This document shows, one piece after another, positions 37,951 to 49,296 of a stretch of DNA of 64,000 nucleotides. The DNA lies in the NCBI RefSeq assembly GCF_002078505.1, contig NZ_LUAV01000013.1:61736-125735 (forward strand), given 5' to 3'. The notes under the pieces were generated by a model. The model was not told the origin of the DNA. It worked only from the letters and a program-made list of their open reading frames with translations, and made no database searches. The translations under genes were made by a program, and so were the position numbers. The stretch is from Ensifer aridi. GTDB lineage: Bacteria > Pseudomonadota > Alphaproteobacteria > Rhizobiales > Rhizobiaceae. Position 1 is the stretch's first letter. The number at the start of each line of letters is the position of its first letter.

Positions 37951-38198
37951 CGCCAGAACGGAACGGCCGCCTCTCTCCGAGCCTCCGCCTCCGTCACTCC
38001 GATGTCCGTGAGCAGGTGCGCGCTCAGTTCGTCAAGGGCCAAGCGGCTGCGCCTCTTGGCGGCCAATGCGCAGTAGAAATGCCAGAGTCGCGACAGCAGA
38101 TTCCGCTCCGCGCCTTGCCCACCATAGGCGAATCGGCTTCGCGCATAGGCCGCGTCTCGCCCCGGCTGAATTGCATCAATTGCACTCATTGTCATCAC
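37947..38198 (-). CDS. DUF1127 small protein
   Basis: An 83-residue protein with a C-terminal DUF1127 domain, seen as RLALDELSAHLLTDIGVTEAEARREA. In Agrobacterium and Rhodobacter small arginine-rich DUF1127 proteins affect phosphate metabolism and RNA turnover. The stop codon lies inside a repeat. The start could be the ATG at 38189 (MSAIDAIQPG) rather than 38198. It is divergent from a MocR-type regulator, with only 73 bp between the starts, a typical regulator-target arrangement. Confidence 0.82.
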   Translation of the reverse strand: MMTMSAIDAIQPGRDAAYARSRFAYGGQGAERNLLSRLWHFYCALAAKRRSRLALDELSAHLLTDIGVTEAEARREAAVPFWR

Positions 38199-38227
38199 CG
38201 TTGCATTGCTTGAATTCTCCTAGACAG

Positions 38228-38278
38228 AGATAATTGACGCAGGCGGCGAAGCAATATAGATAATTGTCACTATGACAA
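38228..38278. promoter_or_regulatory. Candidate operator: two AGATAATTG direct repeats and a palindrome over the start codon
   Basis: AGATAATTG occurs at 38228-38236 and again at 38258-38266, exactly 30 bp apart. The second copy runs into a perfect palindrome TTGTCA-CTA-TGACAA (38264-38278) that covers the ATG of the MocR-type gene. The arrangement, in a short divergent region, suggests binding sites of that regulator. No experimental motif is known to me. Confidence 0.5.
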
Positions 38279-39690
38279 CTTGGCTTCCCGACATACAGCA
38301 GGGGCAAGGACCGCTTTACGTGCGGATTGCCGATCAGATCGAGCAAGCAATCGGCGACGGCACCCTCCCCGCCGGCGCGAAGCTACCGCCGCAACGCAAT
38401 CTCGCCTTCGATATCGGCGTGACGATCGGCACAATCGGCCGCGCTTACGGCATTGTGCGTGAGAGAGGGCTCGTCAGCGGCGAGGTCGGCCGCGGCACCT
38501 ACGTCTTGGATCATCCGGAGAGCAGGCCCGCCGAGCAGGCGGACCCTTTGACGACCTCGCTCGCCGGAACGCGACCGCTTATCGCACCGGCCGGCAAGCT
38601 GCGTTTCGACAGCACGGCCGCGCCGGACATCGGACAAGGCGATGTTCTGGCGAAACTGCTGGGTGACATCAGTCGCGAGCATTACGCGGACATCGCCAGC
38701 TACGCCCGCAACTTTCCGGATCATTGGTTCGAAGCAGGCTCGCTGTGGCTGGCATGCGGCAATTTCCAGCCGCCGCCGGAAAGCGTCGTGCCCACGCTCG
38801 GCGCGCATGCCGCCGTGATTGCGGTGATTGCCGCCATCACCTCGCCGGGCGATCGTATCGCGTTCGAGACATTGACCTATTCGCAGATCAGCCGAAGCGC
38901 CGGTCTCATCGGCCGCAGGATCACATTGGTGGAGAGCGACGAGTTCGGGCTGCTCCCGGACGACTTCGAACGCGTGTGCGCGCAGCAGCACCCGAAGCTC
39001 GCCTTCCTCATGCCCGGCGCCCACAATCCCACGGTTGCGGTCATGCCGCTCGACCGGCGCCGGGCGATCGTCGAGATCGCACGCAAATACGGCGTCTGGC
39101 TCGTGGAAGACAATCTCTACGGCGCGATGACCGGCGATCCGATCCCATTGCTGGCGGAACTTGCGCCCGAGCGAACCTTCCTTGTCGGCGGCCTTTCGAA
39201 GTCGGTCGCCGCCGGGGTGCGCGGCGGCTGGGTCGCCTGCCCGCCGCATTTCAGCCAGCGTATTCGCGTCGCTCACAAGATGGTAAGCGGCGGTCTGCCC
39301 TTCATCCTTGCAGAGCTCTGCGCCCGGCTCGTACTTTCCGGATCGGCATCGGTCCTGCGCAACCGCGGTGTCGAGGAGATCGGCGCCCGCGAAGCGATGG
39401 CGCGCGAAATCTTCTCAGGCTTCTCGTTCAACTCTCATCCGAAGGTGCCGTTTCTCTGGTTGAAGCTGCCGGAACCCTGGCTGTCCGGCACTTTCAAGCA
39501 GGCGGCGCTGCAGGAAGGCGTGCTCGTCGACGACGAGGACGAATTCAAGGCGGGACGCGCCGACCGGGTCTTTCATCGCATTCGCATCGGCTTCTCCTCG
39601 CCCGTCAATCGATCGGACGTGCGGACAGGATTTGAAATCCTGCGCCGATTGCTCGATAGCGGACGCGCCGGCTACGACAGCTTCGACTGA
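38272..39690 (+). CDS. MocR-type transcriptional regulator (GntR HTH fused to class I aminotransferase)
   Basis: A 472-residue PLP-dependent regulator. Residues 1-75 form a GntR winged helix (GPLYVRIADQIEQAIGDGTL, GRGTYV), followed by an aminotransferase-fold domain with the PLP lysine in GGLSKSVAAGVRGG and LMPGAHNPTVAVMP. Such regulators sense PLP or amino-compound metabolites; the ligand here is unknown. It is divergent from the DUF1127 gene and separated from purL by 185 bp. Candidate operator repeats lie at its start, pointing to autoregulation. Confidence 0.92.
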   Translation: MTTWLPDIQQGQGPLYVRIADQIEQAIGDGTLPAGAKLPPQRNLAFDIGVTIGTIGRAYGIVRERGLVSGEVGRGTYVLDHPESRPAEQADPLTTSLAGTRPLIAPAGKLRFDSTAAPDIGQGDVLAKLLGDISREHYADIASYARNFPDHWFEAGSLWLACGNFQPPPESVVPTLGAHAAVIAVIAAITSPGDRIAFETLTYSQISRSAGLIGRRITLVESDEFGLLPDDFERVCAQQHPKLAFLMPGAHNPTVAVMPLDRRRAIVEIARKYGVWLVEDNLYGAMTGDPIPLLAELAPERTFLVGGLSKSVAAGVRGGWVACPPHFSQRIRVAHKMVSGGLPFILAELCARLVLSGSASVLRNRGVEEIGAREAMAREIFSGFSFNSHPKVPFLWLKLPEPWLSGTFKQAALQEGVLVDDEDEFKAGRADRVFHRIRIGFSSPVNRSDVRTGFEILRRLLDSGRAGYDSFD

Positions 39691-39875
39691 GGCCTTTCTA
39701 CGCGCCGCCGCCGGCCCTGCCCGCGCGCTGTTGATCGACCGTATTTTTCTGTCGCGCCGCGCGGCAGCATAGGCTAAAGAAGCCGCAAAGCGCCCCATAA
39801 TGTCTATTTGCGGTTCGCACGCGCCGTGTCCCTCTCGGAAGGGGTGCGCGCCGCCCGAAGGATTGACGGTCGACG

Positions 39876-42104
<2,229 letters not shown>

Positions 42105-42232
42105 CCGGAGCTACCGCTCGAAAGGGTCAAATCAGCATTTGCTTTCCGCCCCTGAATCGTGGTTCCCTTGATTTCACGTATGGCGGTCGGCAAGGCTGTC
42201 CGCCTGCAGAACAATAAGGGAGTTGGCGTATC

Positions 42233-42466
42233 ATGCCCATGACACCAGGCGATATCGAAGACATGATCAAGGCCGGAATCCCCGGTGCGAAGGTCACGAT
42301 CCGCGATTTGGCCGGTGACGGCGACCACTATGCCGCCGAAGTCGTGGCCGAGGCGTTTCGCGGCAAGACCCGCGTGCAGCAGCACCAGATGGTCTACAAT
42401 GCCCTGAAGGGCAATATGGGCGGCATTCTTCACGCACTCGCCCTTCAGACCAGCGCACCGGAGTAA
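42233..42466 (+). CDS. bolA: BolA family protein
   Basis: A 77-residue BolA/YrbA-type protein with the helix-turn-helix-like class II KH fold: MTPGDIEDMIKAGIPGAKVTI, GDGDHYAAEVVAEAF with the conserved histidine, and RVQQHQMVYNAL. BolA proteins bind a 2Fe-2S cluster jointly with monothiol glutaredoxins, and such a glutaredoxin is encoded at 42950. The two genes are separated by a small basic protein gene and probably form one unit. Confidence 0.92.
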   Translation: MPMTPGDIEDMIKAGIPGAKVTIRDLAGDGDHYAAEVVAEAFRGKTRVQQHQMVYNALKGNMGGILHALALQTSAPE

Positions 42467-42472
42467 GCCGGA

Positions 42473-42718
42473 ATGGCCGACCTGATCAAGGAGCTTGTCA
42501 GCGGCGTCGTTGACAGCGCGCTGAAGGAAATTCTCAAGAAGACCGGCGCAACGAGAACGGCGACGAGGCGTACGAAGCGCCGGACCAGGAAAGCCAAACC
42601 GAGCGGTGGGATCGTCGCGGACATCATCGAAGCTGTGATCCGCAAGCCGGCCAAGAAACAAGTGAGCCGTCGCCGCACGGCGGCGGCCCGGAGCAAGCTG
42701 CGCCGCCGTTCCGCCTGA
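42473..42718 (+). CDS. Small basic protein of unknown function
   Basis: An 81-residue protein that I do not recognise. It starts MADLIKELVSGVVDSALKEIL, likely an amphipathic helix, followed by a lysine/arginine-rich block (TRRTKRRTRKAKP) and a second helix with a basic tail (SRRRTAAARSKLRRRS). It lies 6 bp after bolA and 231 bp before the glutaredoxin gene. Charge suggests nucleic-acid or membrane-surface binding, but this is a guess. Confidence 0.7.
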   Translation: MADLIKELVSGVVDSALKEILKKTGATRTATRRTKRRTRKAKPSGGIVADIIEAVIRKPAKKQVSRRRTAAARSKLRRRSA

Positions 42719-42949
42719 TGCAGGTCAACCGAAAGTGTGGCGGGCCTTAGCCCAGCGACATGCATCGAGACGAAGACAGAAGCTCACCTGAGGCAAGTCG
42801 GATGCGATACGCTCAGGAGTGCTGCGGAAGCCGAACTTTGAGGGCCCATCAATATTTATGCGATTGGGTGATGAAAAGCATGCGCATGCGTGCTATCTAA
42901 GCTGCAATCTACATCCGGCCCTTGAAGCCGGCGCAGGAAGGAAGACATC

Positions 42950-43285
42950 ATGAGCGGAATTCACGATTTCATCGATAACGAAGTCAAGAGCAACGACGTC
43001 GTTCTCTTCATGAAGGGCACGCCGCAGTTTCCGCAGTGTGGCTTCTCCGGCCAAGTGGTGCAGATCCTCGATTATGTCGGCGTCGACTACAAGGGCATCG
43101 ACGTGCTCGCTGACGCGGACCTGCGCCAGGGCATCAAGGACTATTCCAACTGGCCGACCATTCCGCAACTCTACGTGAAGGGCGAATTCGTCGGCGGCTG
43201 CGATATCGTGCGGGAGATGTTCCAGGCAGGCGAACTGCAGTCTCTTCTTCAGGATCAGGGCATTTCGATCAAGGGTGCCGCCTGA
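42950..43285 (+). CDS. grxD: Monothiol glutaredoxin (Grx4/GrxD type)
   Basis: A 111-residue CGFS-type glutaredoxin; the active cysteine C30 is in QFPQCGFSG, and glutathione-site blocks are [19 protein letters not shown]. It holds or transfers 2Fe-2S clusters and partners BolA proteins, one of which is encoded just upstream. The ATG follows GGAAGG. A strong terminator stands 30 bp after its stop. Confidence 0.96.
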   Translation: MSGIHDFIDNEVKSNDVVLFMKGTPQFPQCGFSGQVVQILDYVGVDYKGIDVLADADLRQGIKDYSNWPTIPQLYVKGEFVGGCDIVREMFQAGELQSLLQDQGISIKGAA

Positions 43286-43314
43286 CACCTCCGGTCGGCA
43301 TCTTCGCAATCCTC

Positions 43315-43339
43315 AAAAAGGCGGGGTGACCGCCTTTTT
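43315..43339 (+). terminator. grxD terminator
   Basis: A perfect 10-bp stem, AAAAAGGCGG/CCGCCTTTTT, with a 5-nt loop and a 5-T tract, directly after the glutaredoxin gene. It is a textbook intrinsic terminator. Confidence 0.9.
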
Positions 43340-43681
43340 CGATTCTGGAGATACATGCTGGGATTCTAATTTTCGGCACGCTTCATGAGCAGGCGTCGAA
43401 GCTCAAGCCGGGTCACAAAGACATCGTGACGGAAGGCAGTGACGGGGAAGCCTGCCTGAAGCGCCTTTCGAAAAATGCCTCGTTCACTGCCGTGCGTTAG
43501 GGGGAGTGAGCGTCTTGAATGATCTTTGGCACAGGGCCGGCAACCCGGCCGTACTGCGTTCTGCTCGAATACCATAAAAGACTGAGTTTATCAGCGAACT
43601 TAAAATTTTGCACATGCCGCGTGTTGGCTCAGCGCGGCGATAACCGGCTGCGTCCGACCTGCAGCCGGCGGGATATGTGAA
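43340..43681. other. About 340-bp intergenic region between grxD and the first exporter
   Basis: No supported gene is found. A 69-codon minus-strand frame at 43366-43575 has no recognisable domain, ribosome site or typical codon pattern. The AT-richer stretch near 43560-43615 may hold the promoter of the exporter genes, but I cannot define its elements. Confidence 0.5.
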
Positions 43682-44920
43682 ATGACAAAGCCAATAGACC
43701 ACACCGCGGCCATCTCGGGACTGACGAAGGTGCAGTTCATCGCGCTTATGGCGATGCTGATGTCGATCAACGCGATCTCGATCGACATCATGCTGCCGGG
43801 ACTGCAGGAAATCGGCGCAAGCCTCGGGGTCATCGATGAAAATGATCGGCAATACGTCATCAGCGCGTATCTGATCGGCATGGGCTGCGCGCAACTCTTC
43901 TTCGGACCACTGTCCGACCGCTTCGGGCGAAAGGCGCCACTACTGGGCGGACTGGGGCTTTACGGCGTCTGCGCGCTCGCAATCGTCTTCGTGCCGACCT
44001 TCTCGGCACTGTTGGCCCTTCGTTTCGTGCAGGGCATAGGCGCTGCCGCAACCCGAGTCGTCACCGTTTCGATCGTCCGCGATGTCTTTGGCGGTCGTCA
44101 GATGGCGGAGATCATGTCGCTGGTCATGATGGTGTTCATGATCGTTCCCGTCATCGCGCCGAGCATCGGACAGTTGATCATGCTGTTTTCCGAGTGGCAC
44201 ATGATCTTCGTCGTGATAACCCTATTTGCGGCCGCGGTCGCGGCGTCGGTCGCACTGCGGCTTCGGGAAACGCTGGCTCCGGCCCATCGGCGTGCCTTCA
44301 CGGCCAAGGTGATCGCAAACGGTTTCCGCATCGTTCTGACGAACCGGCTGGCGCTCTTCTACACGCTTGCGACCTCCGTTCTCCTCGGAGCCCTTTTCGG
44401 CTTCGTCAACTCGGCGCAGCAGATTCTCGTGGGGGTCTACGGGCTCGGGATCTGGTTTCCGGCGGTCTTCGCCGCCTTCGCCGGCATGATGGCGCTGGCC
44501 TCTTTCACCAACTCGCGCCTCGTCCAACGGTTCGGCATGCGGGCGCTGTCGCATGCCGCGCTTCTCGGTTTTGCGTTGGCAAGCTTCGTTTGGATGTCAG
44601 TCTCGCTGATGGGGCCGCTGTCGCTGCCGCTCTTCATCGTCCTCCACGGCGCAGCGATGTTTCAGTTCGGTCTGATCGCGGCAAACTTCAACGCCATGGC
44701 GATGGAGCCGCTCGGCCATGTGGCAGGCACCGCCTCCTCTGTTCTGGGCTTCACCCAGACCATCGGCGGTGCGCTGATCGGTGCGCTGATCGGCCAGGCT
44801 TTCGATGGTTCCGTGACACCGCTTGCGGTCGGCTTCTTCACTGTCGGCGTCGTCGCGCTTGCCTGCGTGTTGATCGCTGAAGGCGGCAGGCTTTTCGAGC
44901 CGCACAATCCGGCGGGTTAG
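43682..44920 (+). CDS. MFS multidrug/metabolite exporter, Bcr/CflA type (first of two)
   Basis: A 412-residue transporter with about 12 transmembrane helices. Motif A is FGPLSDRFGRK between helices 2 and 3, and the helix 4 region has FVQGIGAAATRVVTVSIVRD, typical of Bcr/CflA drug:proton antiporters. The start ATG follows GGGATATGTGAA. A second exporter of the same type follows after 72 bp, so the pair looks like a gene duplication. Substrate cannot be told from sequence. Confidence 0.9.
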   Translation: MTKPIDHTAAISGLTKVQFIALMAMLMSINAISIDIMLPGLQEIGASLGVIDENDRQYVISAYLIGMGCAQLFFGPLSDRFGRKAPLLGGLGLYGVCALAIVFVPTFSALLALRFVQGIGAAATRVVTVSIVRDVFGGRQMAEIMSLVMMVFMIVPVIAPSIGQLIMLFSEWHMIFVVITLFAAAVAASVALRLRETLAPAHRRAFTAKVIANGFRIVLTNRLALFYTLATSVLLGALFGFVNSAQQILVGVYGLGIWFPAVFAAFAGMMALASFTNSRLVQRFGMRALSHAALLGFALASFVWMSVSLMGPLSLPLFIVLHGAAMFQFGLIAANFNAMAMEPLGHVAGTASSVLGFTQTIGGALIGALIGQAFDGSVTPLAVGFFTVGVVALACVLIAEGGRLFEPHNPAG

Positions 44921-44992
44921 CGGGGGCGCGAGCGCCTCATCCGCCAGCTCGATTTTTCTCCTCCCAAGATCAGCTCTTACGGATTTTCGACA

Positions 44993-46306
44993 ATGACCTC
45001 CATTTCCCAACAATCTTCGCTCGATGAACGGCAATCCGAACATATAGATGGCGTCTCAGGCGCTGCGCGGCTCGGGATGGGCCTCGCCGAATTCATCGTG
45101 ACCATAGCGGTGATGACGGCGAGCATCGCACTCGCGATCGACAGCATGCTGCCTGCTCTGCCGAGCATCGGGCAGTCGCTGAGCGTCGCCAACGCCAACG
45201 ACACGCAACTCGTCATCGGCGTCTTCCTGCTCGGCTTCGGAGTCTCGCAGATCTTCTTCGGCAGCATTTCCGATGCATTCGGTCGGCGCGTGGTGCTGCT
45301 CGGCGGCCTGGCTTTCTTCACGCTGGGGTCGTTCGCCGCCTCACAGGCGGCGAGCTTCGAAACGCTGCTCGTGCTGCGCTTCCTTCAGGGAATCGGCGCC
45401 GCCGCCATTCGCATCACCACCATGGCGGTCGTCCGCGACTGTTTCGGCGGTCGTGAAATGGCGCGCGTCATGTCCTATGTAATGATCGTCTTCATGATCG
45501 TTCCGATCGTCGCCCCCTCCCTCGGCCAGCTTGTCATCGTCTATGCGAGTTGGCACTGGGTCTTCATCCTTATCGGCGGCATTGGCGCCGTCCTGTTCAT
45601 CTGGGCGATGACCCGGATGAAGGAATCCCTGCCGCCGGAGGATCGCCTGCCGCTTTCGGTCGGCGCCGTCCTCTCGGGCTTCCGCACCGTTCTTACGAAC
45701 CGCATAACCTGCGGCTATATGATCGGGCTTACGCTCTTCTCCGCCGTAATCTGCGCCTACGTCGTCTCCGTTCAGCAGGTCTTCGGAGAAGTCTACGGCC
45801 TCGTCGACTGGCTGCCGATCGCCTTTGCCGGAACGGCAGGCGGCATCGCCGTTGCGAATTTCGCCAATGGCTTCTTCGTCCGCAGCTTCGGCATGCGCCG
45901 CATCTCGCACGCAGCGATGATCCTCTTCACCCTGCTCGCGGCGATCGGCTATGCCCTCTCGCTCGCCGGCACACCGGCCTTTGCGATCAGCTATCTGCTC
46001 TTCTCCATCCTCTTGATGTTCTTCGCGGTTATCGCGACGAACTTCACCGCCATCAGCCTTGAGCCGATGGGGCATCTGGCCGGGACGGCAACGGCGATCA
46101 CCGGCTTCGTTTCGACGACCGGCGGCACGCTGCTCGGGGCCGGTGTCGGTCAACTGTTCAACGGCACGCTGCAGCCCCTTTTTGGTGGCTTCGCCCTGTT
46201 CGGCCTCTTCACCATCCTCGCGACATTGTGGGCGGAACGGGGGAAACTCTTCACTCATCCAGGCGACAAGGATGCCGCTCACGAGCATGGCGGTGCCCAC
46301 ATGTAA
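44993..46306 (+). CDS. MFS exporter, Bcr/CflA type (second of two)
   Basis: A 437-residue 12-helix transporter closely related to the preceding one: motif A reads FGSISDAFGRR, and FLQGIGAAAIRITTMAVVRDCFGG and the late EPMGHLAGTATAITGF match EPLGHVAGTASSVLGF in the first. It has an extra hydrophilic N-terminus of about 25 residues and a histidine-rich C-terminal tail (DAAHEHGGAH). Substrate unknown; the histidines could bind metal. A terminator follows. Confidence 0.9.
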   Translation: MTSISQQSSLDERQSEHIDGVSGAARLGMGLAEFIVTIAVMTASIALAIDSMLPALPSIGQSLSVANANDTQLVIGVFLLGFGVSQIFFGSISDAFGRRVVLLGGLAFFTLGSFAASQAASFETLLVLRFLQGIGAAAIRITTMAVVRDCFGGREMARVMSYVMIVFMIVPIVAPSLGQLVIVYASWHWVFILIGGIGAVLFIWAMTRMKESLPPEDRLPLSVGAVLSGFRTVLTNRITCGYMIGLTLFSAVICAYVVSVQQVFGEVYGLVDWLPIAFAGTAGGIAVANFANGFFVRSFGMRRISHAAMILFTLLAAIGYALSLAGTPAFAISYLLFSILLMFFAVIATNFTAISLEPMGHLAGTATAITGFVSTTGGTLLGAGVGQLFNGTLQPLFGGFALFGLFTILATLWAERGKLFTHPGDKDAAHEHGGAHM

Positions 46307-46311
46307 TGGAC

Positions 46312-46341
46312 AAGCCCGCCCGGCTGCCCGGACGGGCTTTT
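46312..46341 (+). terminator. Terminator after the second exporter
   Basis: A stem with outer AAGCCCG/CGGGCTT arms and an inner CGG/CCG pair, followed by TTTCTTC. It ends the exporter pair and lies before the convergent IMPase gene. Confidence 0.75.
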
Positions 46342-46367
46342 CTTCTATTCAATCTCGGATCGCGGCA

Positions 46368-47192
46368 TCAGACGGTGAAGACTTCTCGCCGCAGATCCTC
46401 CCAGCTTTCCTTGTCGGTCGCGAGAAGCAGCCCGCCATTGGTGTGGGCCGGCAGGTAACGCGACCCATCGAAGCGCGCCGCGTAGGCGCCCGCTTCCTCG
46501 GCGATCAGCGTGCCGGCAAGATGATCCCACGGCATCAGCTTCTGATACATGAGGAAATGCAGGTGGCCGCCGGCGAAGATGCGATATTCATGCGCAGCAC
46601 AGCGATAGCTGGTGGCCATCCGAACCTTTGCCAGATTGCCCATGACGATCCGGCGGTCGTCCTCCTTGTAGAAAGCGGTCGATGCGCCGCCGACCATGTT
46701 TTCGAGCGCGACGCCGGCGGTGACCGCCAATCTTTCCTGCGAGCCGTCGGTCCGGCACATCCAGGCGCCTGAGCCCTTCTCCGCGATGACCCAGTCGTTG
46801 CCGAGCGGATCGTAGATGATCCCCGCGACCGTCTCCCCCTTGACGACGACACTCGCCATCACACCGAAGAGCGGCAGGCCGGCCGCGAAATTATAGGTGC
46901 CGTCGATCGGATCGACGACGATCGCGAGCTCGGCATCGGCCAACTTGTCGAGGATTGCGGGGTCGGCGGCCACGGATTCCTCACCGATGAACACGGCCCC
47001 GGGTGCGATCGCATCGATCTTCGATTTGATCAGCCTCTCGGCCGCCTCGTCGCCCTCGGTGACGAGGTCGATCGCTTCGGATTTCATCCGCACGTCGCCC
47101 GATCCGAGATTGCGGAACCGCGGCAGGATTTCCTTGACCGCCGCCTCCTGCAGAAGGTTGGCAAGCGCGGCGATGTCGATGGATTGGTTCAT
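46368..47192 (-). CDS. Inositol monophosphatase family protein
   Basis: A 274-residue phosphatase of the IMPase/CysQ/FBPase superfamily. Metal-binding motifs are VFIGEES, the signature [14 protein letters not shown] and [14 protein letters not shown] near the end. Likely substrates are inositol phosphate, histidinol phosphate or 3'-phosphoadenosine 5'-phosphate; sequence alone does not decide. The start overlaps the ttcA stop by 4 bp, so it is translated with ttcA. Confidence 0.9.
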   Translation of the reverse strand: MNQSIDIAALANLLQEAAVKEILPRFRNLGSGDVRMKSEAIDLVTEGDEAAERLIKSKIDAIAPGAVFIGEESVAADPAILDKLADAELAIVVDPIDGTYNFAAGLPLFGVMASVVVKGETVAGIIYDPLGNDWVIAEKGSGAWMCRTDGSQERLAVTAGVALENMVGGASTAFYKEDDRRIVMGNLAKVRMATSYRCAAHEYRIFAGGHLHFLMYQKLMPWDHLAGTLIAEEAGAYAARFDGSRYLPAHTNGGLLLATDKESWEDLRREVFTV

Positions 47193-48079
47193 TCTTTGGG
47201 CTCCGGGCCAAGGGATTGGAAATCGAAAAGCTTCGGATCGAGCAGGTGCGAGGCGTTCACGTGACCCAGCGCGCGCAGCATCGTGTCCTTGCGCCCCGGC
47301 ATGCGCCGCTCGATGTCGGCAAGCATCGCCTTCATCGCATTGCGCTCGAGGCCGTCCTGCGAACCGCAGAGGTCACAGGGGATGATCGGAAACGCCATTG
47401 CGGCCGCGAACTTGGCGAGATCGTCTTCCGCCGCATAGGCAAGCGGCCTTAGCACCATCAGATCGCCCTCGTCGTTCAAGAGCTTCGCCGGCATCGACGC
47501 GAGGCGGCCGCCATGGAACAGGTTCATGAAGAAGGTTTCGAGGATGTCTTCGCGATGATGGCCGAGCACCAGCGCGTCGCAGCCCTCTTCGCGAGCGATG
47601 CGATAGAGATTACCGCGTCTCAGCCGCGAACAGAGCGAACAATAGGTCGCTCCCGTTGGAACCTTCTCCTTCACGATCGAATAGGTGTCGCGATATTCGA
47701 TGCGATGCTTGACGCCGATCGACGAAAGATAGTCCGGAAGAATGTGCTTCGGAAAATTCGGCTGCCCCTGGTCGAGGTTGCAGGCGATGAGCTCGACCGG
47801 GAGAAGCCCGCGCCACTTGAGGTCCATCAATAAGGCCAGCAGGCTGTAGCTGTCCTTGCCGCCCGAGACGCCGACAAGCCAGCGCTTCGCCCCTTTCAGC
47901 ATGCCGAAATCGTCGAGCGCCTGGCGTACCTGCCTGAGCAGGCGCTTGCGGAGCTTGTTGAAGGAGACGGATGACGGCATCCGCGAGAAAAGCGGATGGA
48001 CGTCGGCATCAAGGCCAACGTGTTCCGCATCAAGGGCGATGTTCGTTGTGTCGTACGAAGGCGATTGTGCGAGTTCCAT
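47189..48079 (-). CDS. ttcA: tRNA 2-thiocytidine(32) synthetase TtcA
   Basis: Fe-S dependent enzyme that thiolates cytidine 32 of certain tRNAs. The 296-residue product has the PP-loop SGGKDS (residues 72-77), a CxxC at C147 and C150 (YCSLC) and a second CxxC at C235 and C238 (PCDLC), which provide the three cysteine ligands of the 4Fe-4S cluster. Its cluster need links it to the suf system in this window. It overlaps the IMPase gene by 4 bp. Confidence 0.95.
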   Translation of the reverse strand: MELAQSPSYDTTNIALDAEHVGLDADVHPLFSRMPSSVSFNKLRKRLLRQVRQALDDFGMLKGAKRWLVGVSGGKDSYSLLALLMDLKWRGLLPVELIACNLDQGQPNFPKHILPDYLSSIGVKHRIEYRDTYSIVKEKVPTGATYCSLCSRLRRGNLYRIAREEGCDALVLGHHREDILETFFMNLFHGGRLASMPAKLLNDEGDLMVLRPLAYAAEDDLAKFAAAMAFPIIPCDLCGSQDGLERNAMKAMLADIERRMPGRKDTMLRALGHVNASHLLDPKLFDFQSLGPEPKE

Positions 48080-48199
48080 GGCGGCAGTCTTCGGATTCTG
48101 CGGGCGAAAACGGTGCGCCCAAGGTTCTGAAGCTGCACTTGCCCCGTCCGGTTCCGAAGATCAAGGGGAAACAGCGCGAGGCCCGTACTTCGGCTTCGG

Positions 48200-49147
48200 C
48201 TACGGCCCGAACACCGACCAGCCGGTGCGGCCGGCGAGCATCTCCAGCGCCAGCGATCCCAGGAGCGAATTGCCATATTCATTGAGCCCCGGCGACCAGA
48301 CCGCAACGGAAGCTTTGCCCGGCGCCACCGCCAGGATGCCGCCGCCGACGCCGCTCTTGCCTGGCAGGCCGACGCGATAGGCGAAATCGCCGGAGCCGTC
48401 ATAGTGGCCGCAGGTGAGCATCAGTGCATTGATGCGCCGTGCGCGCTGGCGCGAGACCACGGAATGGCCGGTCAGCGGATTGGCGCCGCCGGCAGCGAGA
48501 AACAGCCCGGCCTTGGCAAGCTGGATGCAGGTCATGGCGAGCGCGCAATGGTGGAAATAGACGCCGAGCACGTGCTCGACCGGATGATCGAGCCGCCCGA
48601 AAGAGCGCATGAAATTGGCGAGCGCGAAATTGCGGTAACCAGTCGCCGTCTCCGAACGGGCGACCTCATGGTCGATCACGATATTCTCGTCATCAGCGAG
48701 GTAGCGGATGAACCGTACGATCTCGCCGATCAGTTCCTTTGGCGTATGCCCGGCAAGGATGAGGTCGCTGATCGTGATGGCGCCCGCATTGATGAATGGA
48801 TTGCGAGGCTTGCCGCCCTCATGCTCGAGCTGGACGATCGAGTTGAAGGCCGAACCCGATGGCTCGCGTCCGACCCGGTGCCAGATATTCTCGCCATGCT
48901 TGCCGAGCGCCAGCGTCAGCGTGAACACCTTGGAAATGCTCTGGATCGAGAACGGCACTTCCGCATCGCCGACGCGGTACACCGCGCCATCGGTGGTGAC
49001 GATCGCCATCCCGAAATGCCGCGCATCGACGCGGGCAAGCTGCGGGATATAGTCTGCGACCTTGCCCTCTCCGAGGCGCGGCGTCAGCTCGAGATAAATG
49101 TCGTCGACGATCGCCTGAAGGTCTTGCTGCGTTCTCGGCTCGTGCAT
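48200..49147 (-). CDS. glsA: Glutaminase
   Basis: Hydrolyses glutamine to glutamate and ammonia. The 315-residue beta-lactamase-like enzyme has the nucleophile serine in QSISKVFTL (SxxK), [24 protein letters not shown] split across the centre, and the [15 protein letters not shown] block near the end, all glutaminase hallmarks. The ATG at 49147 is closest to the family start; the frame reaches 49180. It follows ribosomal rpsD but is separated from it by a terminator. Confidence 0.95.
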   Translation of the reverse strand: MHEPRTQQDLQAIVDDIYLELTPRLGEGKVADYIPQLARVDARHFGMAIVTTDGAVYRVGDAEVPFSIQSISKVFTLTLALGKHGENIWHRVGREPSGSAFNSIVQLEHEGGKPRNPFINAGAITISDLILAGHTPKELIGEIVRFIRYLADDENIVIDHEVARSETATGYRNFALANFMRSFGRLDHPVEHVLGVYFHHCALAMTCIQLAKAGLFLAAGGANPLTGHSVVSRQRARRINALMLTCGHYDGSGDFAYRVGLPGKSGVGGGILAVAPGKASVAVWSPGLNEYGNSLLGSLALEMLAGRTGWSVFGP

Positions 49148-49242
49148 GCGACACTCCTCACTAAGGGCGGTACCAGGCAAGATATACGGTGTGTCCCCTG
49201 CGCCCGCTCCAACCTATGGGATTCGTCGGGCATCTTCGTACA

Positions 49243-49272
49243 AAAAAACCGCCCGTCTCCGGGCGGTTTTTT
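49243..49272. terminator. rpsD bidirectional-looking terminator
   Basis: A perfect 13-bp inverted repeat AAAAAACCGCCCG/CGGGCGGTTTTTT with a 4-nt loop TCTC, directly after the rpsD stop on the minus strand. With A-runs and T-runs on both sides it can act in both directions. Confidence 0.92.
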
Positions 49273-49296
49273 CGATATTCGCCAGGCCAGGCCTGA

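Noticed and set aside
43366..43575. Minus-strand frame of 69 codons between grxD and the exporter
   Set aside because: No family resemblance, no ribosome site and composition unlike neighbouring genes. It could be a gene remnant, but I have no positive support.
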